From Acidithiobacillus marinus (lineage in GTDB: Bacteria; Pseudomonadota; Gammaproteobacteria; Acidithiobacillales; Acidithiobacillaceae), in assembly GCF_002847505.1 (NCBI RefSeq), contig NZ_MXAV01000010.1, positions 1 to 55,660 on the forward strand: DNA of 55,660 nt, given 5' to 3'. A program made the translations under genes and the position numbers. The notes beneath the pieces are model-generated. The model did not search any database. It saw only the letters and a program-made list of their open reading frames with translations, and was not told where the DNA came from. Below are positions 16,274-24,717 of the stretch, piece after piece (the first letter of the stretch is position 1; each line of letters opens with the position of its first letter).

Positions 16274-17149
16274 GTGGGGCAGGCACCCACTCGGCGATTG
16301 ATTCTCAACGCCGACGACTTTGGTCTGGATCTGGCGGTCAATGCGGCGGTGGAATCAGCATACCAGCGAGGTGTGCTGACCACCGCCAGTCTTATGGTAG
16401 CGGCCCCTGCGGCGGCAGATGCCATTCAGCGGGCTAAAAAGCTTCCCGGCTTGGGCGTGGGCTTGCACCTGACTCTGGTGGATGGCACTCCGCTGTTGCC
16501 AGCGGAGCAGGTTCCAGATCTGGTGGATAGCAGCGGGCGTTTTGCGGCTGATTTATGGTTGCGTGGAGTACGCTATTTTTTTCTGCCCAAGGTGCGTCGC
16601 CAACTGGCCGCAGAAATTCGCGCCCAGTTTGCGGCCTTTGCCGACTCAGGCCTGGTTCTGGATCATGCCAATGCACACAAGCATCTGCATTTGCATCCCA
16701 CCGTGTTGAGCCTGATGTTGGACATTGGCAGAGATTTTGCCCTGCGAGCGGTGCGGCTACCCTGGGAATCCCTGACACTGGCCAGATGTGGCGGGGCACA
16801 GGGTTTTGCCCCGGCCTTCTGGGCTTTTTTTTTGCGCCCCTGGCTGGCCAGAATGCGCAGGCAGCTGGAAAATCGGGGGCTGCTTTATAATGACTTACTT
16901 TGTGGCCTGGATGCCACAGGGCATATGACCGAGCTGCGTTTGTTGCAATTGCTGAAATGCTTGCCCCGGCAAGGTTTGATCGAAATCTATTTTCATCCGG
17001 CGACGACACAAAGTCCGCTCCTGAAAAAGTTGATGCCGGACTATGAGCCTCAGGCAGAATATGCGGCATTATTGAGCCCCTTGGTTGGGGAGTATTTGCG
17101 TGAGCAGCAGATTATGAGAGGTCGATTCCGTGATTTTATCAGCGGCTGA
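16274..17149 (+). CDS. hpnK: Hopanoid-associated deacetylase HpnK (YdjC-like)
   Basis: A 291-residue metal-dependent carbohydrate deacetylase. The family signatures are RLILNADDFGLDLAVN at the N-terminus, GVGLHLTLVDGTPLLP and VLDHANAHKHLHLHP, with Asp and His metal ligands. It should remove the acetyl group from the sugar added by HpnI before HpnJ acts. The GTG at 16274, one base after the hpnJ stop, is my preferred start since it leaves only a few residues before the conserved strand; a TTG at 16235 inside hpnJ would add 13. It overlaps hpnN by 20 bp. Confidence 0.87.
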   Translation: MGQAPTRRLILNADDFGLDLAVNAAVESAYQRGVLTTASLMVAAPAAADAIQRAKKLPGLGVGLHLTLVDGTPLLPAEQVPDLVDSSGRFAADLWLRGVRYFFLPKVRRQLAAEIRAQFAAFADSGLVLDHANAHKHLHLHPTVLSLMLDIGRDFALRAVRLPWESLTLARCGGAQGFAPAFWAFFLRPWLARMRRQLENRGLLYNDLLCGLDATGHMTELRLLQLLKCLPRQGLIEIYFHPATTQSPLLKKLMPDYEPQAEYAALLSPLVGEYLREQQIMRGRFRDFISG

Positions 17150-19835
17150 ACGTTTCCTGGAACGCATGGGCCAAGGTATTGCCTATTTCATGGTTCAGGT
17201 GGTGGATTTTTCTGTGCGGCGCGCCATTTGGGTGATTGGAACCCTGCTGCTCCTTACCCTGTTGGCATTGTTTTACGCATTTACGCATTTTTCGGTAGAT
17301 ACCAACACCAGTAATGCCTTGTCCCGGGACCTTCCTTTTCAGAAGCGAGAAGTCGCTTACCATAAGGTGTTTTCCCAGGATCAACATACCATTGTGGTGG
17401 TACTGCAAGGGAAAAATCCCCAGAGTACGGCGGAGGCGGTCAAACGTCTGGAAGACTGGGTGCGGGCCCATCCCCAACATTTCCACAGTGTGTACGTGCC
17501 TGGTGGAGGCAGTTTTTTTGAGCGGAATGGGTTGCTGTATTTGTCGCCAGCACAGGTGCAGGCATTTGCCAATCGGATCACCAACGCCCAGCCCCTTATC
17601 GCGCGGCTGTCTGCTGATCCCAGTCTTGGTGGTTTGAGTGACCTGTTAAATCTGGCTATCAGTCAAAGGTTAAGTAACGGCGTGCAGTTGCCGGGAATGA
17701 CCGCTATTTTCACGGCCCTGGATGAGGCAGTGACAGCGCAACTGGAAGGCAAGCCATATCAGCTTTCCTGGAGCAAAATGATGGGTGGGAGTCTGGCCAA
17801 ACTTGGTCCTGCCCAACGTTTTGTCATTATTCAACCGGTCATGAATTTCCAGTCCTTGCAGCCAGCAGGCGCGGGGATTCATGCTTTGCGCGCGGGCTTA
17901 CAAAGTCTGCAGCTCAATGCCGCCCATGGTCTGAGTGTCGGGATAACCGGTGGTGCGGTACTGGATGCCGAACAGCTGAAAACGGTGAGTCAGGGGGCCG
18001 GATTCTCTCTGGCTTTGACCCTTGGTCTCGAAATCATCCTGCTCAGTATTGCCCTGCGCTCGGTCAAGCTGGTGTCAGGTGTGCTCATTGGGCTCGTATC
18101 CGGCATTATTTTGACGGCTGCCTGGGCCCTGTTTTTTATCGGTCCGTTCAATCTTATTTCTGTGGCCTTTGCCATTTTGTTTATTGGACTCGGCGTGGAT
18201 TTTGGCATTCAGTTTTGTCTACGCTATCGGGAAGAAATGTTTAACGGAGCCGTACATCGGGTGGCCATGCAAAGGGTCACCCAGGGAATGGGCGCGGCAT
18301 TGGGGCTGGCCGCCGTGGCGGCGGCGCTCAGCTTTTACGCCTTTGTGCCCACCAGCTATGCCGGCATTGTTGATCTGGGTCTGATTTCCGGCACCAGCAT
18401 GCTTATTGCCCTGTTACTCACCCTGACTTTTCTGCCAGCCTACCTGACCCTGTGGCCGATTGCTGTCCAGGGTTCAAAGAATACTGCCTATTATCCGCAT
18501 TTTCGGGTAATTCCAACCTTGGCGAAGCATCCAATTCATCGCTATGCCTACTGGATTCTGGGGTTGGTCACGTTGTTGGCATTGGGGGCGATTCCTCTGG
18601 CCATGCATGCCACTTTTGACTTCAATCCCTTGCACATGATTGATCAGCATGCCGAAGGGGTGAAGGTTTTTGAGAAGCTGCTGGCCAATCCGGATACGGC
18701 GCCTTACCGGATGGAAGTGCTGGCTCCTGATCTGGATGCCGCTCAGGCTGTGGCGCATCGTGTCAAACAGTTGCCAACGGTTGCCCGGGCGCTGACGGTG
18801 CAAAGCTATATCCCCAGCAAGCAAAAAGAAAAGCTGGCCATTTTACAGAATTTGCAAATTGTGGTGCCCCCCTTTTCGCTGATGATGCCGACCTCACTCA
18901 AGCCACCAGCGGCTGACACAGGCAAAAAACTCGAAAAGCTGGTTAAGGAATTACGTTCTCTGGCCAATAAAGATGGTCACGATTCTGCGCACGGTAAGGT
19001 GGCTACGCAACTGGCCGATCATTTGCAGCAGTTTTTGCGCCAGGAAGGCGGTCATCCCCACGCTATCGATGCGCTGCAAAACAGCGTGATGGGCACTTTA
19101 CCCGGCGAGCTGAAGGAGCTGGGAATGGCCTTGATGGCGGGACCGGTTACTTTGAAAACCTTGCCGGCAGCACTCCGGGAGCGTTATCTGGGTCCTTCCG
19201 GGCAGGCCAGGGTGGAAATTTTCCCCAAGGAAGATCTGAGCAGTAATGCGGCCATGTACCGTTTTGTGAAAAGCGTTCTCAAGGTCGAGCCGCAGGCTGT
19301 TGGAACTCCAGTGATGCTGGTTCAAGGGGGCGAGGCGGTACTCGGCGCTTTTCAGGAAGCTACCTATATTGCGCTGGCCAGCATCAGCATTTTGTTGTTA
19401 CTGGCTTTGCGGCGCTACCGCGATGTGCTGCTGATCATGATCCCCCTGTTGCTGGCAGCACTGTTTACCGTGGCGGCCATGAGTCTGCTGGGATTGAGTT
19501 TCAATCTGGGGAATATCATCGTTCTGCCCCTGCTCATCGGCCTGGGTGTGGCATTTGCCATTTATCTTGTGGTGCGCTGGCGCAATGGGGTGGACGTGGC
19601 CCATTTGCTGGGTACTTCAACACCGCTGGCTGTATTTTTCAGCGGACTGACCACCCTCAGCGCTTTTGGCAGCATGGCCATTTCTCGTGATCCGGGCATG
19701 GCCAGTCTTGGAGAGGCCTTAAGCCTGGCTCTGGCCATAGTGCTGTTGTGCATTTTGATCATTTTGCCGACGTTGATGCTGCTCTGTACGCCTTCACCCC
19801 GTGAAGAGGGAATTGAACAGGATGAGGGAAGCTAG
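17130..19835 (+). CDS. hpnN: Hopanoid transporter HpnN (RND family)
   Basis: A 901-residue inner-membrane RND-type protein with about twelve transmembrane helices. The first helix is near residues 32-54, followed by a large periplasmic loop (QDQHTIVVVLQG, SVYVPGGGSFFERNGLLYLS), a helix group from about 285 to 450 with LFIGLGVDFGIQFCLRYREE, a second periplasmic loop, and a final group with PLLIGLGVAFAIYLVVRWRN. HpnN carries hopanoids from inner to outer membrane in Rhodopseudomonas. The start is GTG at 17130 with AGAGG upstream. It is followed after 3 bp by hpnL. Confidence 0.92.
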   Translation: MILSAAERFLERMGQGIAYFMVQVVDFSVRRAIWVIGTLLLLTLLALFYAFTHFSVDTNTSNALSRDLPFQKREVAYHKVFSQDQHTIVVVLQGKNPQSTAEAVKRLEDWVRAHPQHFHSVYVPGGGSFFERNGLLYLSPAQVQAFANRITNAQPLIARLSADPSLGGLSDLLNLAISQRLSNGVQLPGMTAIFTALDEAVTAQLEGKPYQLSWSKMMGGSLAKLGPAQRFVIIQPVMNFQSLQPAGAGIHALRAGLQSLQLNAAHGLSVGITGGAVLDAEQLKTVSQGAGFSLALTLGLEIILLSIALRSVKLVSGVLIGLVSGIILTAAWALFFIGPFNLISVAFAILFIGLGVDFGIQFCLRYREEMFNGAVHRVAMQRVTQGMGAALGLAAVAAALSFYAFVPTSYAGIVDLGLISGTSMLIALLLTLTFLPAYLTLWPIAVQGSKNTAYYPHFRVIPTLAKHPIHRYAYWILGLVTLLALGAIPLAMHATFDFNPLHMIDQHAEGVKVFEKLLANPDTAPYRMEVLAPDLDAAQAVAHRVKQLPTVARALTVQSYIPSKQKEKLAILQNLQIVVPPFSLMMPTSLKPPAADTGKKLEKLVKELRSLANKDGHDSAHGKVATQLADHLQQFLRQEGGHPHAIDALQNSVMGTLPGELKELGMALMAGPVTLKTLPAALRERYLGPSGQARVEIFPKEDLSSNAAMYRFVKSVLKVEPQAVGTPVMLVQGGEAVLGAFQEATYIALASISILLLLALRRYRDVLLIMIPLLLAALFTVAAMSLLGLSFNLGNIIVLPLLIGLGVAFAIYLVVRWRNGVDVAHLLGTSTPLAVFFSGLTTLSAFGSMAISRDPGMASLGEALSLALAIVLLCILIILPTLMLLCTPSPREEGIEQDEGS

Positions 19836-19838
19836 GCC

Positions 19839-20852
19839 GTGAGGCAGATGGCTTTTATTTTGCTCTCAGGGGTATTGGGGCTGGCTCTCGCTGTATATCT
19901 GGTGCTCCATGCTGGCCTGATAGGGATCATGGCCTTGCTGGCTGTCGCTGGCTGGAGCTTGCTGTGGCTTGTACCCTTTCATTTGCTGCCCTTGGCACTG
20001 GATACCTTGAGCTGGAAATGGCTGCTCAGTAGCGAGTCCCGTGCCCGCTTTGGATTGCTGCTCTGGGTAGCATTAGTGCGTGAATCGGTGAATAGTCTGC
20101 TCCCCGTAGCCCGTGTCGGTGGTGAACTGCTGGGTATTCGTCTGCTTGCGCAACATGGGCTCTCTCCTTACGTGGCGGGTGCCAGTATCATGGTAGAGGT
20201 CACTCTGACCCTGTTGAGTCAGGTGCTGTTTACCTTGCTGGGCATCGTCGTCTTGATGGTTGCACTCACTAATCACTTGCTAGTTCTGGAGGTTTTGGGG
20301 GTATTGTTTCTGTCATTACCGGTGTTAGGTGTTTTTTACTGGTTACAAAAGCACAAGGGACTGTTCTGCTTGTTGCAGTTGATCGGAAAAAAACTACTGG
20401 GTGGCTATGATCTGTTGGGGAATATAACTGATCCGACATTGCTGGATGCTGAGATCCGGACCTTGTATGGCAGGGGATGGTCGCTGCTCGTGGCCAATTT
20501 CTGGCAACTGTCGAGTTTTCTGGCAGGAACCGCAGAGGTGTGGGTGACTTTCCAGTTGCTCCATCATCCCATCCCTTTCTGGGCAGCCTTGCTGCTGGAA
20601 AGTCTGGGACAGGCCTTGCGCAGTGCCGCTTTTTTGGTTCCTGGAGGCATAGGCGTTCAGGAAGGTGGGTTCGTCCTGCTAGGCAGCTTCATGGGCATCG
20701 GGCCGGACCTGGCCCTGGCCTACGCCTTGGCGCGGCGCTTGCGGGAACTGTTCCTGGGTATTCCGGTGCTCTTGTCATGGTCCATATCAGAGGGTCATTA
20801 TATGCGCCGGCGATGGTTGAGAATTCCAAGTGGTGAAGAGGGGGTTTCATGA
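19839..20852 (+). CDS. hpnL: Hopanoid-associated membrane protein HpnL
   Basis: A 337-residue polytopic inner-membrane protein of the lysylphosphatidylglycerol-synthase TM-region family (UPF0104-like). It has about eight hydrophobic segments, with the conserved blocks [17 protein letters not shown] and [20 protein letters not shown] before EGGFVLLG. HpnL is repeatedly found in hopanoid clusters and has no proven activity; a flippase or lipid-handling role is possible. The start is GTG at 19839; it overlaps the next gene by ATGA. Confidence 0.87.
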   Translation: MRQMAFILLSGVLGLALAVYLVLHAGLIGIMALLAVAGWSLLWLVPFHLLPLALDTLSWKWLLSSESRARFGLLLWVALVRESVNSLLPVARVGGELLGIRLLAQHGLSPYVAGASIMVEVTLTLLSQVLFTLLGIVVLMVALTNHLLVLEVLGVLFLSLPVLGVFYWLQKHKGLFCLLQLIGKKLLGGYDLLGNITDPTLLDAEIRTLYGRGWSLLVANFWQLSSFLAGTAEVWVTFQLLHHPIPFWAALLLESLGQALRSAAFLVPGGIGVQEGGFVLLGSFMGIGPDLALAYALARRLRELFLGIPVLLSWSISEGHYMRRRWLRIPSGEEGVS

Positions 20853-21691
20853 CGGCAGCAGCCTTAGAACTGGGTTCTGAGCAACATCGAGATTTGTTTT
20901 GTCAGTTCATGCATGACACGCATGTGCATTTTGATCCTAAAAACATGCCCTGGCCTGAACTGGATGCGGCTGCGGAACAGCGGGTCAAGTCCTTGCCTTT
21001 CTGGGGCGAGGCGGTGGCAACGGAAAGTGTGACTGCGCGTATGGTCCAGAGTATGGCCGAGCGGGAACCGGACCCGGTGGTGCGCGCTGCGGTGGCTCTG
21101 GATGGTCGTGAGGAGCAGCGCCATTCGGAACTGCTCCAGGCGTTGGTATCCCATTATAATATCCAGATTCCACCTTCCCCGCCGCCGCCGCCCCTGCGGG
21201 ATCCCTATTGGGAGTTTTTATACACGGGTTACGGGGAATGTCTGGACTCTTATTTTGCTTTTGGGTTGTTTGCCGCTGCGAAAAAATCCGGGTTTTTCCC
21301 TCCGGATTTGGTCGATATATTTGAGCCAGTGATGCAGGAAGAAGCCCGACATATTATTTTTTTCATCAACTGGTTGAAATGGCATCGCCGGCGCCTGCCC
21401 TTCTGGAAAAAAATCGTGCTGGAATATCAGCGTATTCAGGTAATTGCCATGCAAGCCTGGGCGCGTATTCAGACGGCTCGGGGGCTGAATGATCATCAGG
21501 AAGAAAATTTTACCATGACCGGTCATGAGCAGGTCAGCAGCGATATCAATCTGACCCAGTTACTGGCTTTGTGCCGGGCCGAAAATGAGCGGCGCTTTGC
21601 CGCTTATGATGCCCGTCTATTACGACCGAAGCTGGCGCCAAGGCTTGCCAATTTCCTGTTTTTCTTTCTTTCGCGCGGGAAAACCGCCTAA
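20849..21691 (+). CDS. Ferritin-like di-iron protein in the hopanoid operon, function unknown
   Basis: A 280-residue protein, apparently soluble, with a possible membrane-touching C-terminus ([10 protein letters not shown]). It carries the full four-helix di-iron signature: Glu59 ([10 protein letters not shown]), Glu89-x-x-His92 (EEQRH), Glu130 ([12 protein letters not shown]) and Glu165-x-x-His168 (EEARHIIFF). A proline run lies at 108-115. The arrangement is that of ferritin-like oxidases, hydroxylases or rubrerythrin relatives. It overlaps hpnL by 4 bp, so it is part of the operon. A role in oxidative modification of hopanoids or their side chain is inference; oxidative-stress protection is an alternative. 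It matches none of the standard Hpn proteins that I know. Confidence 0.75.
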   Translation: MTAAALELGSEQHRDLFCQFMHDTHVHFDPKNMPWPELDAAAEQRVKSLPFWGEAVATESVTARMVQSMAEREPDPVVRAAVALDGREEQRHSELLQALVSHYNIQIPPSPPPPPLRDPYWEFLYTGYGECLDSYFAFGLFAAAKKSGFFPPDLVDIFEPVMQEEARHIIFFINWLKWHRRRLPFWKKIVLEYQRIQVIAMQAWARIQTARGLNDHQEENFTMTGHEQVSSDINLTQLLALCRAENERRFAAYDARLLRPKLAPRLANFLFFFLSRGKTA

Positions 21692-21703
21692 TTTCTGTTG
21701 CGC

Positions 21704-21734
21704 TTGTCCCACATACGCTTTGGTATGTTATACT
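21704..21734 (+). promoter_or_regulatory. Candidate extended -10 promoter before hpnH
   Basis: TGTTATACT at 21726-21734 matches an extended -10 (TGnTATAAT-like). TTGTCC at 21704-21709 is a -35 candidate with a long 19-bp spacer. It lies in the only gap above 100 bp between the squalene synthase gene and gatB and would give hpnH-hpnM-mlaA-gatCAB their own transcript. Confidence 0.42.
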
Positions 21735-21797
21735 TGATGGAATTATGCGGTTTGTTGTTCACCAGTTTTAGGGCCGTCAGGCGGGGGTGTTAATATT

Positions 21798-22901
21798 ATG
21801 GGTGTTCCTTTGATTCAGAGCTATAAGGTCGGTCGCTACATCATTTCGCAAAAATTGCGGGGGCGTAAGCGTTACCCTTTGGTGCTGATGCTGGAGCCGC
21901 TGTTCCGTTGCAATCTGGCTTGTGCCGGTTGTGGAAAAATTGATTATCCGGATGATGTACTTGATAAGCGCCTGTCTGTGGAAGAATGCATTGGTGCTGC
22001 CGAAGAGTGTGGTGCGCCCATTATTTCCATTGCGGGTGGTGAGCCTCTGATTCACAAGGATATGCCGGAAGTCGTCAAAGGCCTGGTCGAACGTAAGCGC
22101 TTTGTTTACCTGTGTACCAATGCGCTGCTCCTGAAAAAGCGTATGGATGACTATGCACCGTCACCGTATCTGACCTTTTCCGTGCATCTGGATGGCAATG
22201 AACACCGGCATGATGATTCTGTGTGTCAGCCGGGTACCTACAAGCGTGCGGCGGCAGCTATCCAGGAAGCCGTTGAAAAGGGGTTTCGGGTGACGGTGAA
22301 CTGCACGCTGTTTCAGGGCGAAGGTGCGGAAGAAGTGGCCAACTTTTTGGACGATTGCAAGGCGCTCGGTGTAGAGGGGGTGACCATTTCTCCCGGATTC
22401 AACTATGAGCGCGCCCCTCAGCAGGAAGTGTTCATTCAACGCCGGGCCTCCCGGCAATTGTTCCGGGATATTTTCCGGATCGGCAAGGAACGCAAGGCCA
22501 AATGGACATTTAATCAGTCCAGTTTGTTCCTGGATTTTCTGGCCGGTAATCAGAACTATCAATGTACGCCTTGGGGGAATCCTACCCGCAATATTTTTGG
22601 TTGGCAGAAACCCTGTTATCTGCTGGTCAGTGAAGGGTATGCCCAAACTTATAAGGAAATGATGGAGACAACGCCCTGGGATCAGTACGGCGTGGGCGTG
22701 AACCGTAAGTGCGATCAGTGCCAGGTACATTCGGGTTTTGAGCCGACGGCGGTCAATGATACTTTTGCCCATCCATTGCGTGCTCTGAAAGTGGCTTTGC
22801 GCGGACCGCGTACGGAAGGACCGATGGCCCCGGATATGCCGACCATGCCACCCTCTCAAGGACCCAATCATCCGGTATTTCCGTTGCGGGTGGAACGATA
22901 A
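21798..22901 (+). CDS. hpnH: Hopanoid radical SAM enzyme HpnH (adenosylhopane synthase)
   Basis: A 367-residue cytosolic radical SAM enzyme that joins the 5'-deoxyadenosyl radical to diploptene, forming adenosylhopane, the first C35 hopanoid. The cluster cysteines are Cys38, Cys42 and Cys45 in RCNLACAGCGKI. Typical blocks are ISIAGGEPLIHKDMPEVV, YLCTNALLLKKRMDD, FSVHLDGNEHRHD and the C-terminal CTPWGNPTRNIFGWQKPCYL. It is separated from the preceding di-iron gene by 106 bp holding a promoter candidate. Confidence 0.95.
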   Translation: MGVPLIQSYKVGRYIISQKLRGRKRYPLVLMLEPLFRCNLACAGCGKIDYPDDVLDKRLSVEECIGAAEECGAPIISIAGGEPLIHKDMPEVVKGLVERKRFVYLCTNALLLKKRMDDYAPSPYLTFSVHLDGNEHRHDDSVCQPGTYKRAAAAIQEAVEKGFRVTVNCTLFQGEGAEEVANFLDDCKALGVEGVTISPGFNYERAPQQEVFIQRRASRQLFRDIFRIGKERKAKWTFNQSSLFLDFLAGNQNYQCTPWGNPTRNIFGWQKPCYLLVSEGYAQTYKEMMETTPWDQYGVGVNRKCDQCQVHSGFEPTAVNDTFAHPLRALKVALRGPRTEGPMAPDMPTMPPSQGPNHPVFPLRVER

Positions 22902-22911
22902 GTAGCAACTG

Positions 22912-22930
22912 ATGGTCTTTGTATGACCAT
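22912..22930 (+). repeat. Short hairpin between hpnH and hpnM
   Basis: ATGGTC (22912-22917) and GACCAT (22925-22930) form a 6-bp stem with a 7-nt loop just before the hpnM Shine-Dalgarno (AAAAGGAG). No T-tract follows, so it may serve mRNA processing or translation rather than termination. Confidence 0.35.
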
Positions 22931-22949
22931 ATAGAAAAGGAGAATCATA

Positions 22950-23606
22950 ATGTTCTTGAAAAAAAATGTGCTGCTTACCGCCGTTTTCGCCATGTCGATG
23001 GCTCCATTGTTGCCTGCCTGGGCAGGCACAGCGGCCGAGACTGCGCCCCATACTGCAGCAGTAAAGGCGATGACACCTCAAGCTACCATTGATTCCTTGG
23101 ACGCTGCTTTGCTCAAGGCGATGCATGGCGGAAGTAAAATTGGCTATCATGGCCGCTATGCCATCATTTCTCCGGTGGTTCGTCAGGTCTATGATTTCAC
23201 AAGAATTGCGCATCTGACCTTGGGAGACACTTGGACCAAACTGAGTTCGGCGCAGCAGAAAGCTTTTGTGGAGGTGCTGGCAGATTATACGGCGGCTACC
23301 TATGCAGCCCGTTTCAATAATTATGCCGGGGAGCATTTTGCGGTAGTGAGCAGCCAAAATATGCAGCCTGGCACCGAAGGGGTATTTAGCACGCTCACCA
23401 TGCACAATGGCAAGGTCCATCGCTTTGACTATTTGTTGCAGCAGCAGGATGGGCATTGGCGTATTGTCAATGTTGTGGCAGATGGCGTCAGTGATCTCTC
23501 CCTGAAGCGGGCAGAATATACAGAAACCATCAAAAGTAAGGGGTTTGCAGCTTTGGTAGCCCATTTGAAAGCGCAAATTGCCGGCTACGCTAACGGTAGG
23601 TCCTGA
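22950..23606 (+). CDS. hpnM: Periplasmic lipid-binding protein HpnM (MlaC/Ttg2D family)
   Basis: A 218-residue periplasmic protein with a signal peptide (MFLKKNVLLTAVFAMSMAPL, cleavage after AWA near residue 25). The mature part follows the MlaC family: YDFTRIAHLTLGDTWTKLS, FVEVLADYTAATYAARF, and a nuclear-transport-factor-like core with YLLQQQDGHWRIVNVVADGV. MlaC proteins shuttle phospholipids between the membranes; the version in hopanoid clusters is called HpnM. It has a strong Shine-Dalgarno and overlaps mlaA by one base (TGATG). Confidence 0.88.
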   Translation: MFLKKNVLLTAVFAMSMAPLLPAWAGTAAETAPHTAAVKAMTPQATIDSLDAALLKAMHGGSKIGYHGRYAIISPVVRQVYDFTRIAHLTLGDTWTKLSSAQQKAFVEVLADYTAATYAARFNNYAGEHFAVVSSQNMQPGTEGVFSTLTMHNGKVHRFDYLLQQQDGHWRIVNVVADGVSDLSLKRAEYTETIKSKGFAALVAHLKAQIAGYANGRS

Positions 23607-24415
23607 TGAGTCACCGGGGCTTTCTGCTGGGCACTGCTTTTGCCGCTGGGGTGTTGGCGATATCGGGTTGTGCCACCGTGCATGGTCCGGGTTCCGCAGC
23701 GTCGACGCCGAGTCGGCCCCCGCTGCAGGCCTTCAATCATACCATGTTCCACTTGAACATGGGTCTTTATGATTATGTGCTGGAGCCCGTTTCCACAGGC
23801 TACAAGGCGGTCACCCCGGGATTTGTACGCACGGGTGTCAGTAATGTATTTTCCAATGTCGGCATGCCCTATATTTTTATTAATGACTTCCTGCAAGGGC
23901 GGGTTCAGCAGGGCATGGAGGATATGAGCCGTTTTCTGGTGAACTCCGTGTTTGGTCTGGGTGGCTTGTTTGATGTGGCCGACAAGCTGGATCTCCCTAC
24001 GCACGATAACAGTCTGGGAGTAACGCTAGGCGTGTGGGGCGTGCCCCAGGGTCCCTATCTGGTATTGCCCTTTTATGGCCCCAGCTCCTTACGCAGCCTG
24101 CCCGGTCTCGCTATGGTCATGTTTACCGGACCCGCTTACTATGTCACCAGCACGCCGGCCAAATATGCACTGTCTGGTATGGGTATTATTAATACTGGCT
24201 ACGTGGATGGACCAAAAATTCGCATGGTTCAGGAAGCCGTTAATCCGTATCAGTTCATGCGCAATGCCTGGGAGCAGCATGAACAGTATCTGATCAGTGG
24301 TGGAATGGTGAGTAAAAGTCAGTTGCTGGAAGGCTTGTCCCTGCCTCCGGCGGCTTCTCCCGAAACTCCGTCTGCTGCGACTGAATCTTCACCCCAGAAG
24401 CAAGGGAAGCATTAA
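23606..24415 (+). CDS. mlaA: Outer-membrane lipoprotein MlaA (VacJ)
   Basis: A 269-residue lipoprotein with lipobox LAISGC (Cys22). The VacJ/MlaA core is clear: LQAFNHTMFHLNMGLYDYVL, FVRTGVSNVFSNVGMPYIFI, FLVNSVFGLGGLFDVADKL, SLGVTLGVWGVPQGPYLVLP and GPSSLRSLPGL. MlaA removes or exchanges lipids at the outer membrane and works with MlaC-like proteins. Here its partner is probably HpnM, directly upstream. A Pro/Ser-rich tail closes the protein. Only 2 bp separate it from gatC. Confidence 0.92.
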   Translation: MSHRGFLLGTAFAAGVLAISGCATVHGPGSAASTPSRPPLQAFNHTMFHLNMGLYDYVLEPVSTGYKAVTPGFVRTGVSNVFSNVGMPYIFINDFLQGRVQQGMEDMSRFLVNSVFGLGGLFDVADKLDLPTHDNSLGVTLGVWGVPQGPYLVLPFYGPSSLRSLPGLAMVMFTGPAYYVTSTPAKYALSGMGIINTGYVDGPKIRMVQEAVNPYQFMRNAWEQHEQYLISGGMVSKSQLLEGLSLPPAASPETPSAATESSPQKQGKH

Positions 24416-24417
24416 AT

Positions 24418-24705
24418 ATGGCATTTGATCAGGATGCGGTGCGCCGTACTGCCCATCTGGCGCGCATGGCCTTACCTCAAGAGGAGGTGCCTGCGGTGGC
24501 CGGACAGTTGGAAAAAATCATGACGATGGTAGAAGCGTTGCGTGCGATTCCTACCGAGGGAGTCATGCCCATGGCGCATCCTCTCGATCTGGAGCAAGCA
24601 CTGCGGCCCGATCAGATAGCCAACGCCGATCAACGGCAACGTCTGATGGCCAGTGCCCCCGCCGCTGAGCATGGGCTTTTTCTCGTCCCCAAAGTCATCG
24701 AATAA
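24418..24705 (+). CDS. gatC: Asp/Glu-tRNA(Asn/Gln) amidotransferase subunit C
   Basis: A 95-residue subunit that stabilises GatA in the GatCAB complex. The family pattern is present: VRRTAHLARMALPQEEV, LEKIMTMVEALRAIPTEGV and the end LRPDQ...FLVPKVIE. It sits 2 bp after mlaA and 12 bp before gatA, so the amidotransferase genes are probably read from the hopanoid transcript or from the promoter before hpnH. Confidence 0.93.
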   Translation: MAFDQDAVRRTAHLARMALPQEEVPAVAGQLEKIMTMVEALRAIPTEGVMPMAHPLDLEQALRPDQIANADQRQRLMASAPAAEHGLFLVPKVIE

Positions 24706-24717
24706 CAGGAGCCAGAC

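Noticed and set aside
14749-16425. A 558-codon open frame antisense to hpnJ
   Set aside because: It covers the hpnJ coding region in a mirror frame and lacks domain motifs.
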